Source: Aphanothece hegewaldii CCALA 016
GTDB lineage: Bacteria > Cyanobacteriota > Cyanobacteriia > Cyanobacteriales > Microcystaceae
Length of the DNA: 64,000 nt
Reading direction: 5' to 3'
Assembly: GCF_003007785.1 (NCBI RefSeq)
Contig: NZ_PXOH01000010.1
Coordinates: forward strand, 62,001 to 126,000
Part shown: piece by piece, positions 26,285 through 35,164 of the stretch
Layout: each line of letters opens with the position of its first letter
Numbering within the stretch: position 1 is the stretch's first letter
The notes under the pieces: model-generated
Databases searched by the model: none
What the model was told of the DNA's origin: nothing
What the model saw: only the letters and a program-made list of their open reading frames with translations
Translations under genes and position numbers: made by a program

Positions 26285-26707
26285 ATGTCTGCTTTTTCCG
26301 TTATTATTGTCGATACAAATATAATTTTTTCAGCTTTGCTGAATAATGATAATAAATTTGTTTACATCCTTTTTTCCTCAAAGTTCCACTTTTTTATATG
26401 TGAACAAGCTTTAGTGGAACTTTTTAACTATAAAGAAAAAATCGTTAAATATAGTCGACTTTCTTCTGATAAAATCTCTGATGCTTATAAAATTATAATC
26501 AAAAAAATAACTCTTTTTAAAGAAGATTTAATATCGGTTAATAGCTTAGAAATAGCTCGTCATTTGTGCCAAGACATTGATGAAAATGATACGCCTCATG
26601 TTGCTTTAACACTGTAATTAAAAGGTTTATTATGGACAGGTGATAAAAAATTAAAAGAAGGATTACTCAAAAAAAGTTTTATTCAATTTTTTGAACCAAA
26701 TTTTTAA
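26285..26707 (+). pseudogene. PIN-domain toxin gene with in-frame stop
   Basis: The frame begins IIVDTNIIFSALLNN, the PIN-domain start with the first catalytic Asp, and continues to DIDENDTPHVALTL, which includes the later acidic cluster. It then meets TAA at 26615-26617. The same frame goes on LKGLLWTGDKKLKEGLLKKS to a stop at 26705-26707, the conserved end of VapC-like RNases including the WTGDKKL segment. GAA or CAA to TAA is the simplest cause. With its antitoxin also broken, the module is probably dead, although a 110-residue product could still be made. Confidence 0.75.
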
Positions 26708-26720
26708 ATAGAAAACCCTG

Positions 26721-26748
26721 CCTTATTCGCACGAGTCTAAAAGTTCCA
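26721..26748 (-). repeat. Relic matching the 3' end of the pentapeptide gene
   Basis: Bases 26721-26748 match 27297-27324, inside the end of the downstream pentapeptide gene, at 25 of 28 positions. On the minus strand the shared part encodes W-N-x-x-TRAN. It looks like the decayed tail of a second related gene, or a small duplication left by a deletion that also removed the end of the retropepsin-like gene. Confidence 0.5.
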
Positions 26749-26780
26749 AAGATGTTGATGAGGTTTAGAGAAAACGTATT

Positions 26781-26939
26781 TCAGCTAGATTGAAGTAAAC
26801 TTGAACGTAATACGGTATAACTAGATCCCGTATCTACTAAAAGCTTGACTTTTCTGATGTCAATATTATTAGCGATCGCTGCATTAACAATTAGTAAGTT
26901 ACCATAGCGAGATAGTTTATAAATCTTTTTATTTGTCAC
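26781..26939 (-). pseudogene. Truncated retropepsin-like aspartic protease gene
   Basis: A frame starting at GTG 26939, overlapping the upstream stop as GTGA, gives 52 residues including KVKLLVDTGSSYTVLRSSLL. DTGSS is the active-site motif of retroviral-type aspartic proteases found as single-domain proteins in cyanobacteria. The usual family length is about 120-140 residues, so more than half is missing, including the second conserved Gly-rich stretch. Typical cyanobacterial loci place such a protease directly after a small protein like the one at 27205. Probably inactive. Confidence 0.62.
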
Positions 26940-27205
26940 AGGATTACTGCATAATCTTCAGAAATTGGGCCAGTATATTCAATTGCTAGTGATTTAACAT
27001 CAGAATAATTCAGCAAAGCTTGATCAATCTCTTCTCGATTAGAAGAATGAGCAAGCAATTCACCTTTAATGATATTAAAATCATCATCTGATTCAGTATC
27101 CGCAATCAGTAGCCACTCTTGAGGATAACGTTTCCTCATTTCACTAATTGTTAATACTTCTTGCTCAGATGGTCTGATGATAGGGTTGCTCGGTTGAACA
27201 GTCAT
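26936..27205 (-). CDS. Small conserved cyanobacterial protein, partner of retropepsin-like genes
   Basis: An 89-residue soluble protein with EVLTISEMRKRYPQEWLLIAD, GELLAHSSNREEID and IEYTGPISEDYAVIL. Similar small proteins often stand directly before retropepsin-like protease genes in cyanobacteria, as here. No biochemical function is known to me. With its partner gene truncated, this copy may be losing its role. No signal peptide or membrane helix. Confidence 0.75.
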   Translation of the reverse strand: MTVQPSNPIIRPSEQEVLTISEMRKRYPQEWLLIADTESDDDFNIIKGELLAHSSNREEIDQALLNYSDVKSLAIEYTGPISEDYAVIL

Positions 27206-27264
27206 AAAACTTATAAAAAATATTCAAGTTTTTAACTAATATTTCTATTCTATCAACTTTTAAA

Positions 27265-28056
27265 TTATCCATCACAAGAACATCCTAAACTTTGCGCCGT
27301 ATTCGCACGAGTATAAGAGTTCCATGTTCCTAATTCTTGGGAAGAAAAACCACATAACATAGCTTTCGTTTCTGCGCTTAATCCAACTGCTAAGGTAAAA
27401 TCTGCACCCGCGATACTTTCGATTTGTTCTAAAATTGCATCAGTAAAATCGACTGCTCTTAAATCAGCCCCTTGTAATTCCACACCCATTAATCGCGCAT
27501 TTCTTAAATAAGCACCCGTTAGAATTGCTCTTTGTAAATTTGCTCCGCTTAAGGCCGCATTTTCTAAATTTGCCCCTGTTAAATCAGCACCACTCAAATA
27601 AGCACCTCTTAAATTAGCACCTCTTAAATCAGCACCTCTTAAATTGGCTGTATTCAGAAATGCACCATTTAGATTAGATTTCGGACCGACTGCATTAATA
27701 TTTCTATAATCGTAATTTTCTGGCCAAATGGTCTTAGAATCATAACGAGCTAATTGTAATCTAGCTCCCTCTAATTGGGCATTTTCTAAATTACATCCTT
27801 GTAAATCTGAGCGAAATAAATAACTATTTTTTAGATTGGCATGACTCAGATTACACCCTTGTAAGTTTGCCCCTCTTAAATCGATATTTTCTAGATTGGC
27901 ATGACTCAGATTACTTTGACTTAAATTCACTTCAATTAAATTTGTACCGCTTAAATCAATTCCTTGTAGATTCAGTTGAGATAAACGTTGACCTTGTTGG
28001 TAAGCGTGTAAAATATCGGATGGTGAAAGGTTGTGAGACTGAACGGAAGTAGACAT
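27265..28056 (-). CDS. Pentapeptide-repeat protein
   Basis: A right-handed quadrilateral beta-helix protein. About thirty A(D/N)LxG-type pentapeptides run in two blocks, from residue 28 (LNLQGIDLSGTNLIEVNLSQ) and from about 128 (LNGAFLNTANLRGADLRGAN), separated by a non-repeat segment containing RYDSKTIWPENYDY. The C-terminal 45 residues (SAETKAMLCGFSSQELGTW and a final CSCDG) form a separate tail. Function is unknown. I favour the ATG at 28056 (MSTSVQSHNLSPSD); an upstream in-frame ATG at 28134 would add 26 residues. A fragment of its 3' end recurs at 26721. Confidence 0.83.
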   Translation of the reverse strand: MSTSVQSHNLSPSDILHAYQQGQRLSQLNLQGIDLSGTNLIEVNLSQSNLSHANLENIDLRGANLQGCNLSHANLKNSYLFRSDLQGCNLENAQLEGARLQLARYDSKTIWPENYDYRNINAVGPKSNLNGAFLNTANLRGADLRGANLRGAYLSGADLTGANLENAALSGANLQRAILTGAYLRNARLMGVELQGADLRAVDFTDAILEQIESIAGADFTLAVGLSAETKAMLCGFSSQELGTWNSYTRANTAQSLGCSCDG

Positions 28057-28175
28057 AACGTTTATCTGAAGTTTTGTTGATACAGACCCATAAAAATAAC
28101 CAATGTCCTTTATCCTAGAATTTGTCTGATTCATTTCTCTAATTTTGTTTACTTTTCTTAATTTAAACTAGACCT

Positions 28176-28763
28176 ATGCAGCTAATTTCACCCATGACGA
28201 TGATGGACTTTTTCCGCAAAAGCGAGGGAGTCTGGTACAGCACAAGAACGGTTCATCATTTTGATTCTGTTTCTGATGAGTCCGGAGAATCGAATTTAAT
28301 GGTTACTGTCCTCGAAAAAGATGACCCCAGAGTTATTGAAGTTTGTCAAGCACAAAATGTTGACCCGACTTTAGTCAGTGGTGGTGCGAGTTTTTCTTGG
28401 TTAAGCAATATGGATAATGAAGAACCTAATCCGAATTATGCGGCTATTTTAGTCGATGTCCCCAATCTTGATGACCCTAAACAAGGTAAGTTTTTACGCA
28501 ATAAAGGTTATGTGGAGGGAATACCTGTTATCGGTGTCTATCACTTCGATGAAAATGGGGTTTTAACCATTGATACTGAATATGAACGCAATCAAGGTCA
28601 AGAAAGAAGTTGGTTTGTTACAGATGATTTTCGCATACGAGTTATGACTGTAAAAATGATGAATGGAGTAAACCAAATGGCTTATTGTTCTGAGCGTCGT
28701 TGTGTGACTTCTTCCAGTTTAGAAGCCATGCTAGAACAAAATCGCACCAGAGCCAGTGTTTAA
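28176..28763 (+). CDS. CpcS/CpeS-family phycobilin lyase
   Basis: A lipocalin-like chromophore lyase that attaches phycocyanobilin or a related bilin to cysteines of phycobiliproteins (Cys84-type sites). Family features are MDFFRKSEGVWYSTRTVHHF near the start and the late motif ERSWFVTDDFRIRVMTVK followed by YCSERR. The family has several subgroups (CpcS, CpcU, CpeS) that I cannot separate by eye. Its length, 195 residues, is normal. An internal start at MTMMDFF is possible. It overlaps the GGCT-like gene tail to tail by four bases. Confidence 0.87.
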   Translation: MQLISPMTMMDFFRKSEGVWYSTRTVHHFDSVSDESGESNLMVTVLEKDDPRVIEVCQAQNVDPTLVSGGASFSWLSNMDNEEPNPNYAAILVDVPNLDDPKQGKFLRNKGYVEGIPVIGVYHFDENGVLTIDTEYERNQGQERSWFVTDDFRIRVMTVKMMNGVNQMAYCSERRCVTSSSLEAMLEQNRTRASV

Positions 28764-29161
28764 TATTCCTCTTTTTCTGTCCAACATCCTGATCTGACTG
28801 GTTTTCCTCGGTATTGCTGAATTTTTTCTAGTGTCATCACATACCCCCAAACTTCACCTAAAAATTCATCATCAAGACTAAAAATTTGAATTTGTTTTCG
28901 TTGATATTCGTTCAAGTGTGGCGATCGCAGGGGGTGATAATCTTCTAATTCATCCAACTTTTCCAAAACTGATTTATCGCTAAAAGTAAGCAAAATTCCT
29001 TTTACTTTTCCTTCACCCTCTAATAACCCCGGATAACCTAACGAGAGATGAAATAGCTTTCCTTTAGTGTATGCTTCTCTTTCTTGTACCGTCTTTCCCT
29101 CGCAATAATAGGGGTAGTTTCGTTCCCCCGGTTTTAGGGTTCCATAGACAAAAACCTGCAA
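28760..29161 (-). CDS. Gamma-glutamylcyclotransferase-like (AIG2/GGCT fold) protein
   Basis: The family signature VFVYGTLKPGERNY opens the protein. A conserved Glu that acts as the catalytic acid is likely in the LEKLDELEDYHP segment. GGCT-fold enzymes release 5-oxoproline from gamma-glutamyl compounds; bacterial members vary in substrate. The 133-residue length is normal. It is transcribed away from the DUF2301 gene, with about 170 bases between starts. Confidence 0.87.
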   Translation of the reverse strand: MQVFVYGTLKPGERNYPYYCEGKTVQEREAYTKGKLFHLSLGYPGLLEGEGKVKGILLTFSDKSVLEKLDELEDYHPLRSPHLNEYQRKQIQIFSLDDEFLGEVWGYVMTLEKIQQYRGKPVRSGCWTEKEEY

Positions 29162-29328
29162 TTGGACAGACCTCCCCTAAGTATAATCTCAGTTTACCAT
29201 TTTTTTGCGAGTTTTGCTAAATTAATATTAATTATAAAAAAAATTGAGAAAATAATTAATAATTGCTCGCAGGTTTTCAGGGCGATTAGCTATACTAAAA
29301 GTAGTTAATTAGCTTAATAAAATAACGT

Positions 29329-29997
29329 ATGTTAGCTGAAGTAGAGACACAAGTTTATCAAGGACAGTTCGGAAATTTCACAATTACTGATCATGATCGT
29401 AATGGTGTTATTTTATATCGAAGTGGTTTAGTGATTGCCGCGCTCAGTTTTTTAGTAGGAAGTAGTTTAGTGTTTTGGGGCGGGAATAATCCAGAAATAT
29501 TACAGCTATTAACACCACTATTTTTTGTATTTTCGGGTGGTTTAGCACTCAGTTTAGCCACCATTCATATTTATTTTATTCCTTTGCATCGACTCTTACA
29601 GTTATTTCTCGGTATTGGTACTATATCCTTTATCGTTTTGACTTTTAAGACATCGACACCCGTAGCTGAATTTATTTATACTCATCCTTTTAGTTTACTG
29701 GGAATTGGTTTTACCTTTGCGGCACTGACGGGAATTTATTTTAAAGAAGCCTTTTGTTTTAATCGTCTCGAAACGAAAATTTTAACACCACTTGTACCTT
29801 TACTTCTTTTAGGGCATTTATTCGGCATACTCCCAGTAACAACCGAAAAACTTTTACTGAGCATTTGGTCTATACTGTTCCTCGTATTTGCCATGCGAAA
29901 AGTCATTCAACCCATTCCCCCCGATATTGGCGATAAATCCGTTTTCGACTATCTAAAACAACAAAAAGTCAGTCAAGGGATTTCATCAGAACATTAA
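29329..29997 (+). CDS. DUF2301 integral membrane protein
   Basis: A predicted six-to-seven-helix membrane protein of the cyanobacterial and plastid DUF2301 family. The N-terminal soluble stretch VYQGQFGNFTITDHDRNGVILYRS and the segment ALTGIYFKEAFCFNRLETK between helices are family features. Function is not known. The next gene starts seven bases after its stop, so the two are probably cotranscribed. Confidence 0.82.
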   Translation: MLAEVETQVYQGQFGNFTITDHDRNGVILYRSGLVIAALSFLVGSSLVFWGGNNPEILQLLTPLFFVFSGGLALSLATIHIYFIPLHRLLQLFLGIGTISFIVLTFKTSTPVAEFIYTHPFSLLGIGFTFAALTGIYFKEAFCFNRLETKILTPLVPLLLLGHLFGILPVTTEKLLLSIWSILFLVFAMRKVIQPIPPDIGDKSVFDYLKQQKVSQGISSEH

Positions 29998-30004
29998 ATG
30001 ACAA

Positions 30005-30673
30005 ATGCCTAAAATGATTAAACTTTGGGGACTTTTAGAATATAAACCTCAATGGACACTGACTTTAAAAGGATGGTTCTTGCTGGTTTTATTTTTATTA
30101 ACCCTAACCATGATTGTTGTCACGCAAATTCATTCTTTTTTAGCCGTACAATCTCCCATCAAAGCTGATGCCTTATTAATCGAAGGATGGGTGAGTGATT
30201 CAGTGATTAAAGGCGCAGTTACAGAATACAACCAAGAACATTATCAAGTTATTATTACTACTGGACTACCCTTAGATAGAGGTTTCTATTTAAGTCAATA
30301 TAAAAATTATGCTGAACTCACAGCAGCTACTTTAACCGCTTTAGGTATTCCTCAAAATAAAATTATTCCGATTGCTATTCCTGTAACGAAAACGAATCGA
30401 ACTGCTACGGCTGCTAAAACTGTAAAAGACTGGCTAACTCATTCGGAGATTAAGATTAAATCGATTAATATTTACTCCTTTGATGTACATACTCGCCGAA
30501 GTTGGTTACTTTATCAGAAAAGACTTTCCCCTGATCTAAAAGTCGGTGCGATCGCTCATCTAGCTGAGGATTATGATCCTCATTTTTGGTGGACTTATAG
30601 CGCGGGTTTTCGTTCCATTTCTAATGAAGCTTTAGCTTATGTCTATGCCTTATTGTTCGGAGATTTCAGTTAA
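30005..30673 (+). CDS. YdcF/ElyC-like (DUF218) membrane-anchored protein
   Basis: A membrane helix at residues 19-44 is followed by a Rossmann-like domain. Family signs are ADALLIEGWVSD near 55, VIITTGLPLD near 82, the LTAATLTALGIPQNKII segment and SFDVHTRRSWLLYQK. ElyC/SanA/YdcF proteins are linked to envelope polymer metabolism in other bacteria. The Ser/His pattern is only partial here, so the assignment is moderate. The 3' end overlaps the JAMM peptidase gene by 24 bases. Confidence 0.68.
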   Translation: MPKMIKLWGLLEYKPQWTLTLKGWFLLVLFLLTLTMIVVTQIHSFLAVQSPIKADALLIEGWVSDSVIKGAVTEYNQEHYQVIITTGLPLDRGFYLSQYKNYAELTAATLTALGIPQNKIIPIAIPVTKTNRTATAAKTVKDWLTHSEIKIKSINIYSFDVHTRRSWLLYQKRLSPDLKVGAIAHLAEDYDPHFWWTYSAGFRSISNEALAYVYALLFGDFS

Positions 30674-31114
30674 AATAATTATCTCGGATTGAAATTGATG
30701 ATCTTGATCTAACTTCCAACAGTTAATATCTGTAACTTTTTCGGAGTTTAGAGCAATAATTATATAAGAATATTCAGGCCATGCAATCTCTTGATCCATT
30801 TTTGAAGGAATTGCCAAATGATCGGGATGAGAATGATAGACACCAATAATTGAACAGTTAAGATCGCGTACTTCTTTTTGAACTTTGAATAAAACTTCTG
30901 GTGCAATATAAAAACGATCTTGTTTACTACCAGTCTGAGTGAATAATTCTTCTCCTATCTCATCTGTCCAACTATTTTCCGTCTCTCGAACCTCCATTAA
31001 AATACTCCCTTGTGATGTAACTTTTCCGAGCAGTAACCCGCAACACTCTTCAGGATAAGTTAATTGAGCGTGAGTTTTCATTTGTTGTAGTTGTTGGAAA
31101 GTAACAATAATCAT
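30650..31114 (-). CDS. JAMM/Mov34 (M67) metallopeptidase
   Basis: A zinc isopeptidase-like protein. The JAMM motif is complete: Glu22 or Glu23 in PEECCG, His94-x-His96-Pro in GVYHSHPDH, and Ser-x2-Asp107 in IPSKMD. Stand-alone prokaryotic M67 proteins often trim C-terminal residues of ubiquitin-like sulphur carriers such as ThiS or MoaD. No such partner is next to it. It lies divergent from the RTX gene across a region with a perfect palindrome. Confidence 0.88.
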   Translation of the reverse strand: MIIVTFQQLQQMKTHAQLTYPEECCGLLLGKVTSQGSILMEVRETENSWTDEIGEELFTQTGSKQDRFYIAPEVLFKVQKEVRDLNCSIIGVYHSHPDHLAIPSKMDQEIAWPEYSYIIIALNSEKVTDINCWKLDQDHQFQSEIIILTEISEQ

Positions 31115-31202
31115 CTGTAAAAATTTTGCTAAAGAGTGAATTTAGGCAAGCTTTAAAAAATCAGAAGCGAATATATAAAAAAATTAATTATCATCTAGTC
31201 AG

Positions 31203-31224
31203 AAACTTATATTAATATAAGTTT
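31203..31224. promoter_or_regulatory. 22-bp perfect palindrome
   Basis: AAACTTATATT at 31203-31213 meets AATATAAGTTT at 31214-31224 to form a perfect palindrome without a spacer. It lies between divergent genes, 89 bases from the JAMM start and 121 bases from the RTX start. Such symmetry suits a dimeric regulator, but its base composition, nearly all A and T, makes some symmetry expected. Confidence 0.5.
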
Positions 31225-31344
31225 ATTTAATATAAAATTAACAAATTATTCTAAAAAGTCAACTAGAGACGCTTATTGCAACTGAGAGAGCTAAAATCTT
31301 ATTTAGAACAAAAAATCAAAAACTACAATCAATATTAAAACATC

Positions 31345-32334
31345 ATGCTCACAGCCGATCAGTTGGTCACTTCATCTAATCCCATATTTAGCATTGAGGC
31401 AACACCAACAACTCTAATTGAGGACGAAGGAACGATAACCACTTTTACTATCAGACTAATTTCTGGCTCAATTCCTTCTGGTGGCGTTGATATCACAATT
31501 GGTAGTGGGGTTGCCCGTTCTTTGGGACAATTTGATATTTTACCACCTGCACCTAATGCTATTTTTACAGGTGGACGATTTGTTAGAGGATTAACCGACA
31601 ATAGTGGTTTTGTCTTCAAAGTGGAACAAAATATAGCAACAATTAGCTTACCAATTTATGATGATCCTGACCTTCCTCCGAGTGATCCAAACTACACAAT
31701 CAACGATGATATTGGTCTTGTCAATCTTACCTTTACTCTAGCTGATGGAACAAATTACGATGTTTCTCCTAGTGCAAATTCCGTCACTTTAAGATTAGCA
31801 GATACTCGCACTCAACTGCCTCCTACCTCTGGCGATGATTCCCTAGTAGGCACTTCTGGTAATGATACTATTAATGGCAAAGCGGGCAATGATACTATTG
31901 ATGGCTCTTCGGGTAAAGATTATTTAATTGGCTCTTCTGGCAAAGATTATCTTATTGGTGGATCTGGTAATGATAGATTAGTAGGTGGCTCTGGCAATGA
32001 TACTCTTACTGGTGGAATAGGTGCAGATCGCTTTACTTTTAATAATCCTAATGAAAAGACAGATATAATTACCGATTTTAGCGTTGTTGATGATACAATA
32101 GCGATTTCTAATGCTGGTTTTGGTAATCAATTTGTTTCTAATTCCTCAATTGGGGCGAGTCGCTTTTTTATTGGTTCGGCAGCTACAACGGCTAATCAAC
32201 GATTTATTTACAACAGTACAAAAGGCTTTCTCTTTTATGATTCTGATGGAATTGGTGCCGCAGATCCAATCAAAATTGCTACTTTGAGTACTGGACTAGC
32301 TATGACTCATAACGATATTTTTGTGATTGCTTAG
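31345..32334 (+). CDS. RTX calcium-binding repeat protein
   Basis: Residues 12-150 resemble a Calx-beta-like domain ([21 protein letters not shown]). Residues 163-232 hold tandem RTX nonapeptides of the GGSGNDxLxG type ([37 protein letters not shown]), which bind calcium. A C-terminal domain follows, beginning [20 protein letters not shown], a known end block of secreted RTX proteins. No N-terminal signal peptide is present, matching type I secretion. No secretion genes are adjacent. Target unknown. Confidence 0.88.
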   Translation: MLTADQLVTSSNPIFSIEATPTTLIEDEGTITTFTIRLISGSIPSGGVDITIGSGVARSLGQFDILPPAPNAIFTGGRFVRGLTDNSGFVFKVEQNIATISLPIYDDPDLPPSDPNYTINDDIGLVNLTFTLADGTNYDVSPSANSVTLRLADTRTQLPPTSGDDSLVGTSGNDTINGKAGNDTIDGSSGKDYLIGSSGKDYLIGGSGNDRLVGGSGNDTLTGGIGADRFTFNNPNEKTDIITDFSVVDDTIAISNAGFGNQFVSNSSIGASRFFIGSAATTANQRFIYNSTKGFLFYDSDGIGAADPIKIATLSTGLAMTHNDIFVIA

Positions 32335-32347
32335 AACATAAATGTAG

Positions 32348-32734
32348 TTATTGTAAATAGCGTTCTACTAATAAAATTGCCACAATATCATCGATCGGAC
32401 GAGGTGGAAGACGCATCCCTTGGGGAATCAATTTCTGTAATCCTTGAGGAGGATACATTACCCAATAACGATCGCGTGCTTCTAGAGAACTATTACGCTC
32501 ATCGACTAAAACAATCGGAAGAGAAATACTATTTTCAATTTTTGCTTTCCAAGCTTTAGAAGTTGTTTGATTACCCATCACTAATAACTGAACTGAAAAC
32601 TGTTCACATAAAGATTGAATAACCCTTAAAGTATCCTCAGCAGCAATCACCTGATGTTGATAAACTTGTTGATTGTCTCCCACAACAGCAACACCGCATT
32701 TATCTTTTCCTGGATCAAAACCTAAAATTATCAT
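32348..32734 (-). CDS. YqgF/RuvX-like RNase H-fold protein
   Basis: A 128-residue protein with acidic RNase H residues: Asp7 in GFDPGKDKCG, Glu in LVDERNSS near 79, and Asp in RPIDDIVAILL near 114. YqgF proteins trim pre-16S rRNA. This is a shorter, divergent branch that cyanobacteria carry beside DUF3084 genes; whether it is the main YqgF here is unknown. Its start overlaps the DUF3084 stop by four bases. Confidence 0.78.
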   Translation of the reverse strand: MIILGFDPGKDKCGVAVVGDNQQVYQHQVIAAEDTLRVIQSLCEQFSVQLLVMGNQTTSKAWKAKIENSISLPIVLVDERNSSLEARDRYWVMYPPQGLQKLIPQGMRLPPRPIDDIVAILLVERYLQ

Positions 32735-34242
32735 GTACTAAAAATAATCTCCCCATCTTTAATGGCAACCAAACGCAATTTTAAAGGGCCAGAAGTGTAA
32801 GTTTTTTCGACAGCGATCGTTTTAATTTCATCGATCGTATCATCGGATTGATTAATTTTTTCCATAAAACCGATCAATGAAGTTAACCGACCATCTTCAA
32901 CTTGTATATCTCCTAAAACACCTGCACGTCGCGCCCGAAATTGTGAAGCCGCTAAAAGTGTATCTAAACGATTTTGTAAATCTTCTTCAGACATATTTTG
33001 TGAGTCAATAGAAACGGCGGCAATTTCTTGGGATTCTTCAAAAATTCTTTGATTAGGTGCAACATCGGCAAAAACTCTAATTTCTTGTTCTCCTAAAACA
33101 TAATTACCAGCCGAAAGAATTCTGACGACATATTCACGTCCATCTTGTAATTGTTGCACTAATTGTTCGACTTGTGCTTTAGTAATTTTAACGATGGGTA
33201 ATTTAGAATTAGGGTTATTCGGTTGGGTTGCTTGAAGGGCTGATAAATTAGCTTGTTGTAAGATTTGATCGACAGCTACAACAATTGATTGAGCATCCCC
33301 AGGATTAACAACTTGTAAAGCACCAAAAGCTAAAACTTGTCCCCGAACAATGGCAATTTTTCGCTCTCTAAGATCTTGATAGGTTTGATAATATTGTTCT
33401 AAAATCTCAACTTCTCGTCTAAAGTAACTGAGTTGTAATTCTAATTCTTGTAGTTTAGCTTCTCTTTGTTTAAGATTGATGTCTTTTTCGGCGATCGCTT
33501 GATCGAGTTGTCCAATTTGATCATCTTTAAGATCAATTGCTGTCTGAAGTTGTTTTTGTTCTTTTTCTAAAGATTGAAGACGATTTTGACGCTGTGCGAG
33601 TAATTGATCCTGTTGCCTTAATTGTTGTTGTCGTTTGATGATTTCTTGATCTCTGGTTTTCACCTGTTCTTGAAGTTTATTTAATTGAGTCGATAGCTGA
33701 TTTTTTTGTGTGGCTAATTGCTCTTTTTGACTGGTTAACTGAGTTTTTTGTTGTTGGAGTTGCTGACGTTCTTTCACGAGTGTAGCAACATCAGATTGTA
33801 CGGTAGAAAGTTGTAAGGTAACTGTTTTGAGTTGTGTCTGGGATGATTGGAAATTACGATTAATATTAACTAAACGTTTTTTTGCTAATGATTGTTCAGT
33901 TTTTGCGGCTTCAAGTTCTTTTTGAATTTGAGCTTTATCTAGTCTTGCTTTTTTAAGTTCGCTTTCAAGTTGTCTAATTGCCGCACGACGTTCACTGAGA
34001 ATTTGATCGAGTTCAAAAACACCTTGACGAAGAGATTTACTCAAACCAAAAAGTAAACCGAGAGTAGAAGAAGCGATCACAATTCCTGTGGCGATCGTCA
34101 TGACTGTAGCCGTTTGACGAGGACGTAAATTAAAAATTCGCATCCGTTTTTTACCAATTTTACTGCCTAGGCGATCACCCAATGCAGCTAACACCCCTCC
34201 TAATATAAGAATTGAGGCGATCAGAATATAGGCGCTAGTCAT
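32731..34242 (-). CDS. DUF3084 membrane-anchored coiled-coil protein
   Basis: Two membrane helices (residues 5-22 and 45-67) enclose a basic cytoplasmic loop (GSKIGKKRMRIFNLRPRQ). A long Gln/Lys/Glu-rich coiled coil follows (75-270). The C-terminal 220 residues hold the conserved DUF3084 domain (VAVDQILQQANLSALQ; EYVVRILSAGNYVLGEQEI). Function is not established. It is cotranscribed with the YqgF-like gene and lies 21 bases after ntcA, an arrangement found in several cyanobacteria. Confidence 0.88.
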   Translation of the reverse strand: MTSAYILIASILILGGVLAALGDRLGSKIGKKRMRIFNLRPRQTATVMTIATGIVIASSTLGLLFGLSKSLRQGVFELDQILSERRAAIRQLESELKKARLDKAQIQKELEAAKTEQSLAKKRLVNINRNFQSSQTQLKTVTLQLSTVQSDVATLVKERQQLQQQKTQLTSQKEQLATQKNQLSTQLNKLQEQVKTRDQEIIKRQQQLRQQDQLLAQRQNRLQSLEKEQKQLQTAIDLKDDQIGQLDQAIAEKDINLKQREAKLQELELQLSYFRREVEILEQYYQTYQDLRERKIAIVRGQVLAFGALQVVNPGDAQSIVVAVDQILQQANLSALQATQPNNPNSKLPIVKITKAQVEQLVQQLQDGREYVVRILSAGNYVLGEQEIRVFADVAPNQRIFEESQEIAAVSIDSQNMSEEDLQNRLDTLLAASQFRARRAGVLGDIQVEDGRLTSLIGFMEKINQSDDTIDEIKTIAVEKTYTSGPLKLRLVAIKDGEIIFST

Positions 34243-34263
34243 GGGCGATCAATACCATTTAGG

Positions 34264-34941
34264 CTAGGTAAATTGTTGACTAAGAGCAACAGGATTATGT
34301 ACTGTGATTTTTTTCTTATGAATTGAAATCATATCTTCTTGTCGAAGATCACCTAATAAACGAGTCACAGTGACCCTAGTTGATCCAATTGCTTCTGCGA
34401 TCGCTTGATGAGATAATTTTAAATCGATCCTAATCCCTTCTGGTGTCGGAACGCCAAAATCTCGACAAAGAATTAAAAGAAAACTCACTAAACGAGATCC
34501 CATATCACGATGAGCTAAAGTTTCGATCATCATTTCGGTTTGTAAAATTCTTGATGACAAACCGCGTAACATTAACATCGACAGATCTGGATTATTTCTT
34601 AATGCTTGTTCTACTTGATCAATTGGGGCTGAAAGAAGTTCAACTGGTGTAAAAGCAACCGCGTGATAAAATCGATCCGAGCGTTGACCCGTAATCAGAG
34701 AGAGTACCCCAAAGACACTATTTTCGCGTAATAGTGCCACGGTGATTTCTTCTCCTGCTTCGTACACTCTGGATAATTTTACAGCACCTTTGAGTAAAAA
34801 ATAGACTCTTTCTGCGGGATCTCCAGGGAAAAAGATCGTTTTACCCCGTTCAAAAGTTTCCACTACGGGGGGAAAATTGCCACTACCTATCCGACGAAAG
34901 ACATCTGCTAAAGGTTTATCTTGAATTAAGGATACGTCCAT
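34264..34941 (-). CDS. ntcA: Global nitrogen regulator NtcA
   Basis: The Crp/Fnr-family activator of nitrogen assimilation genes, which senses 2-oxoglutarate and binds GTA-N8-TAC. The cyclic-nucleotide-like domain contains [26 protein letters not shown]. The helix-turn-helix [21 protein letters not shown] is near residues 176-196. The 225-residue length and the near-canonical NtcA sequence leave little doubt. No obvious GTA-N8-TAC site was seen in its own upstream region by eye. Confidence 0.96.
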   Translation of the reverse strand: MDVSLIQDKPLADVFRRIGSGNFPPVVETFERGKTIFFPGDPAERVYFLLKGAVKLSRVYEAGEEITVALLRENSVFGVLSLITGQRSDRFYHAVAFTPVELLSAPIDQVEQALRNNPDLSMLMLRGLSSRILQTEMMIETLAHRDMGSRLVSFLLILCRDFGVPTPEGIRIDLKLSHQAIAEAIGSTRVTVTRLLGDLRQEDMISIHKKKITVHNPVALSQQFT

Positions 34942-35164
34942 CAGACTTTACAAACATAGTGAATAGTTAATTTAAAACATGATTCGGCTTTAAATTCAAT
35001 ATTGAGATCAGACAAAACAAAAAAACTGTCTTGCGGTTTTAGGGACTTTTTGCCTCACAATATCTTTATCGGTATAATTTTATCCCCGTTTCTGTATCTT
35101 GATTATACCTATCCATTCCACGATCGCGGGGACAAAGCGCACAAAAATATTGTTTGTCAAAACT

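Noticed and set aside
27867..28052. Plus-strand open frame opposite the pentapeptide gene
   Set aside because: Its openness comes from the repetitive codons of the real gene on the other strand.
35002..35164. Open frame and in-frame extension upstream of the fabI start
   Set aside because: FabI homology begins at MLDLKKKNALITG (35165) with normal length; upstream residues have no family match.
34942..35164. NtcA autoregulatory site GTA-N8-TAC upstream of ntcA
   Set aside because: Looked for by eye on both strands and not found in this interval.
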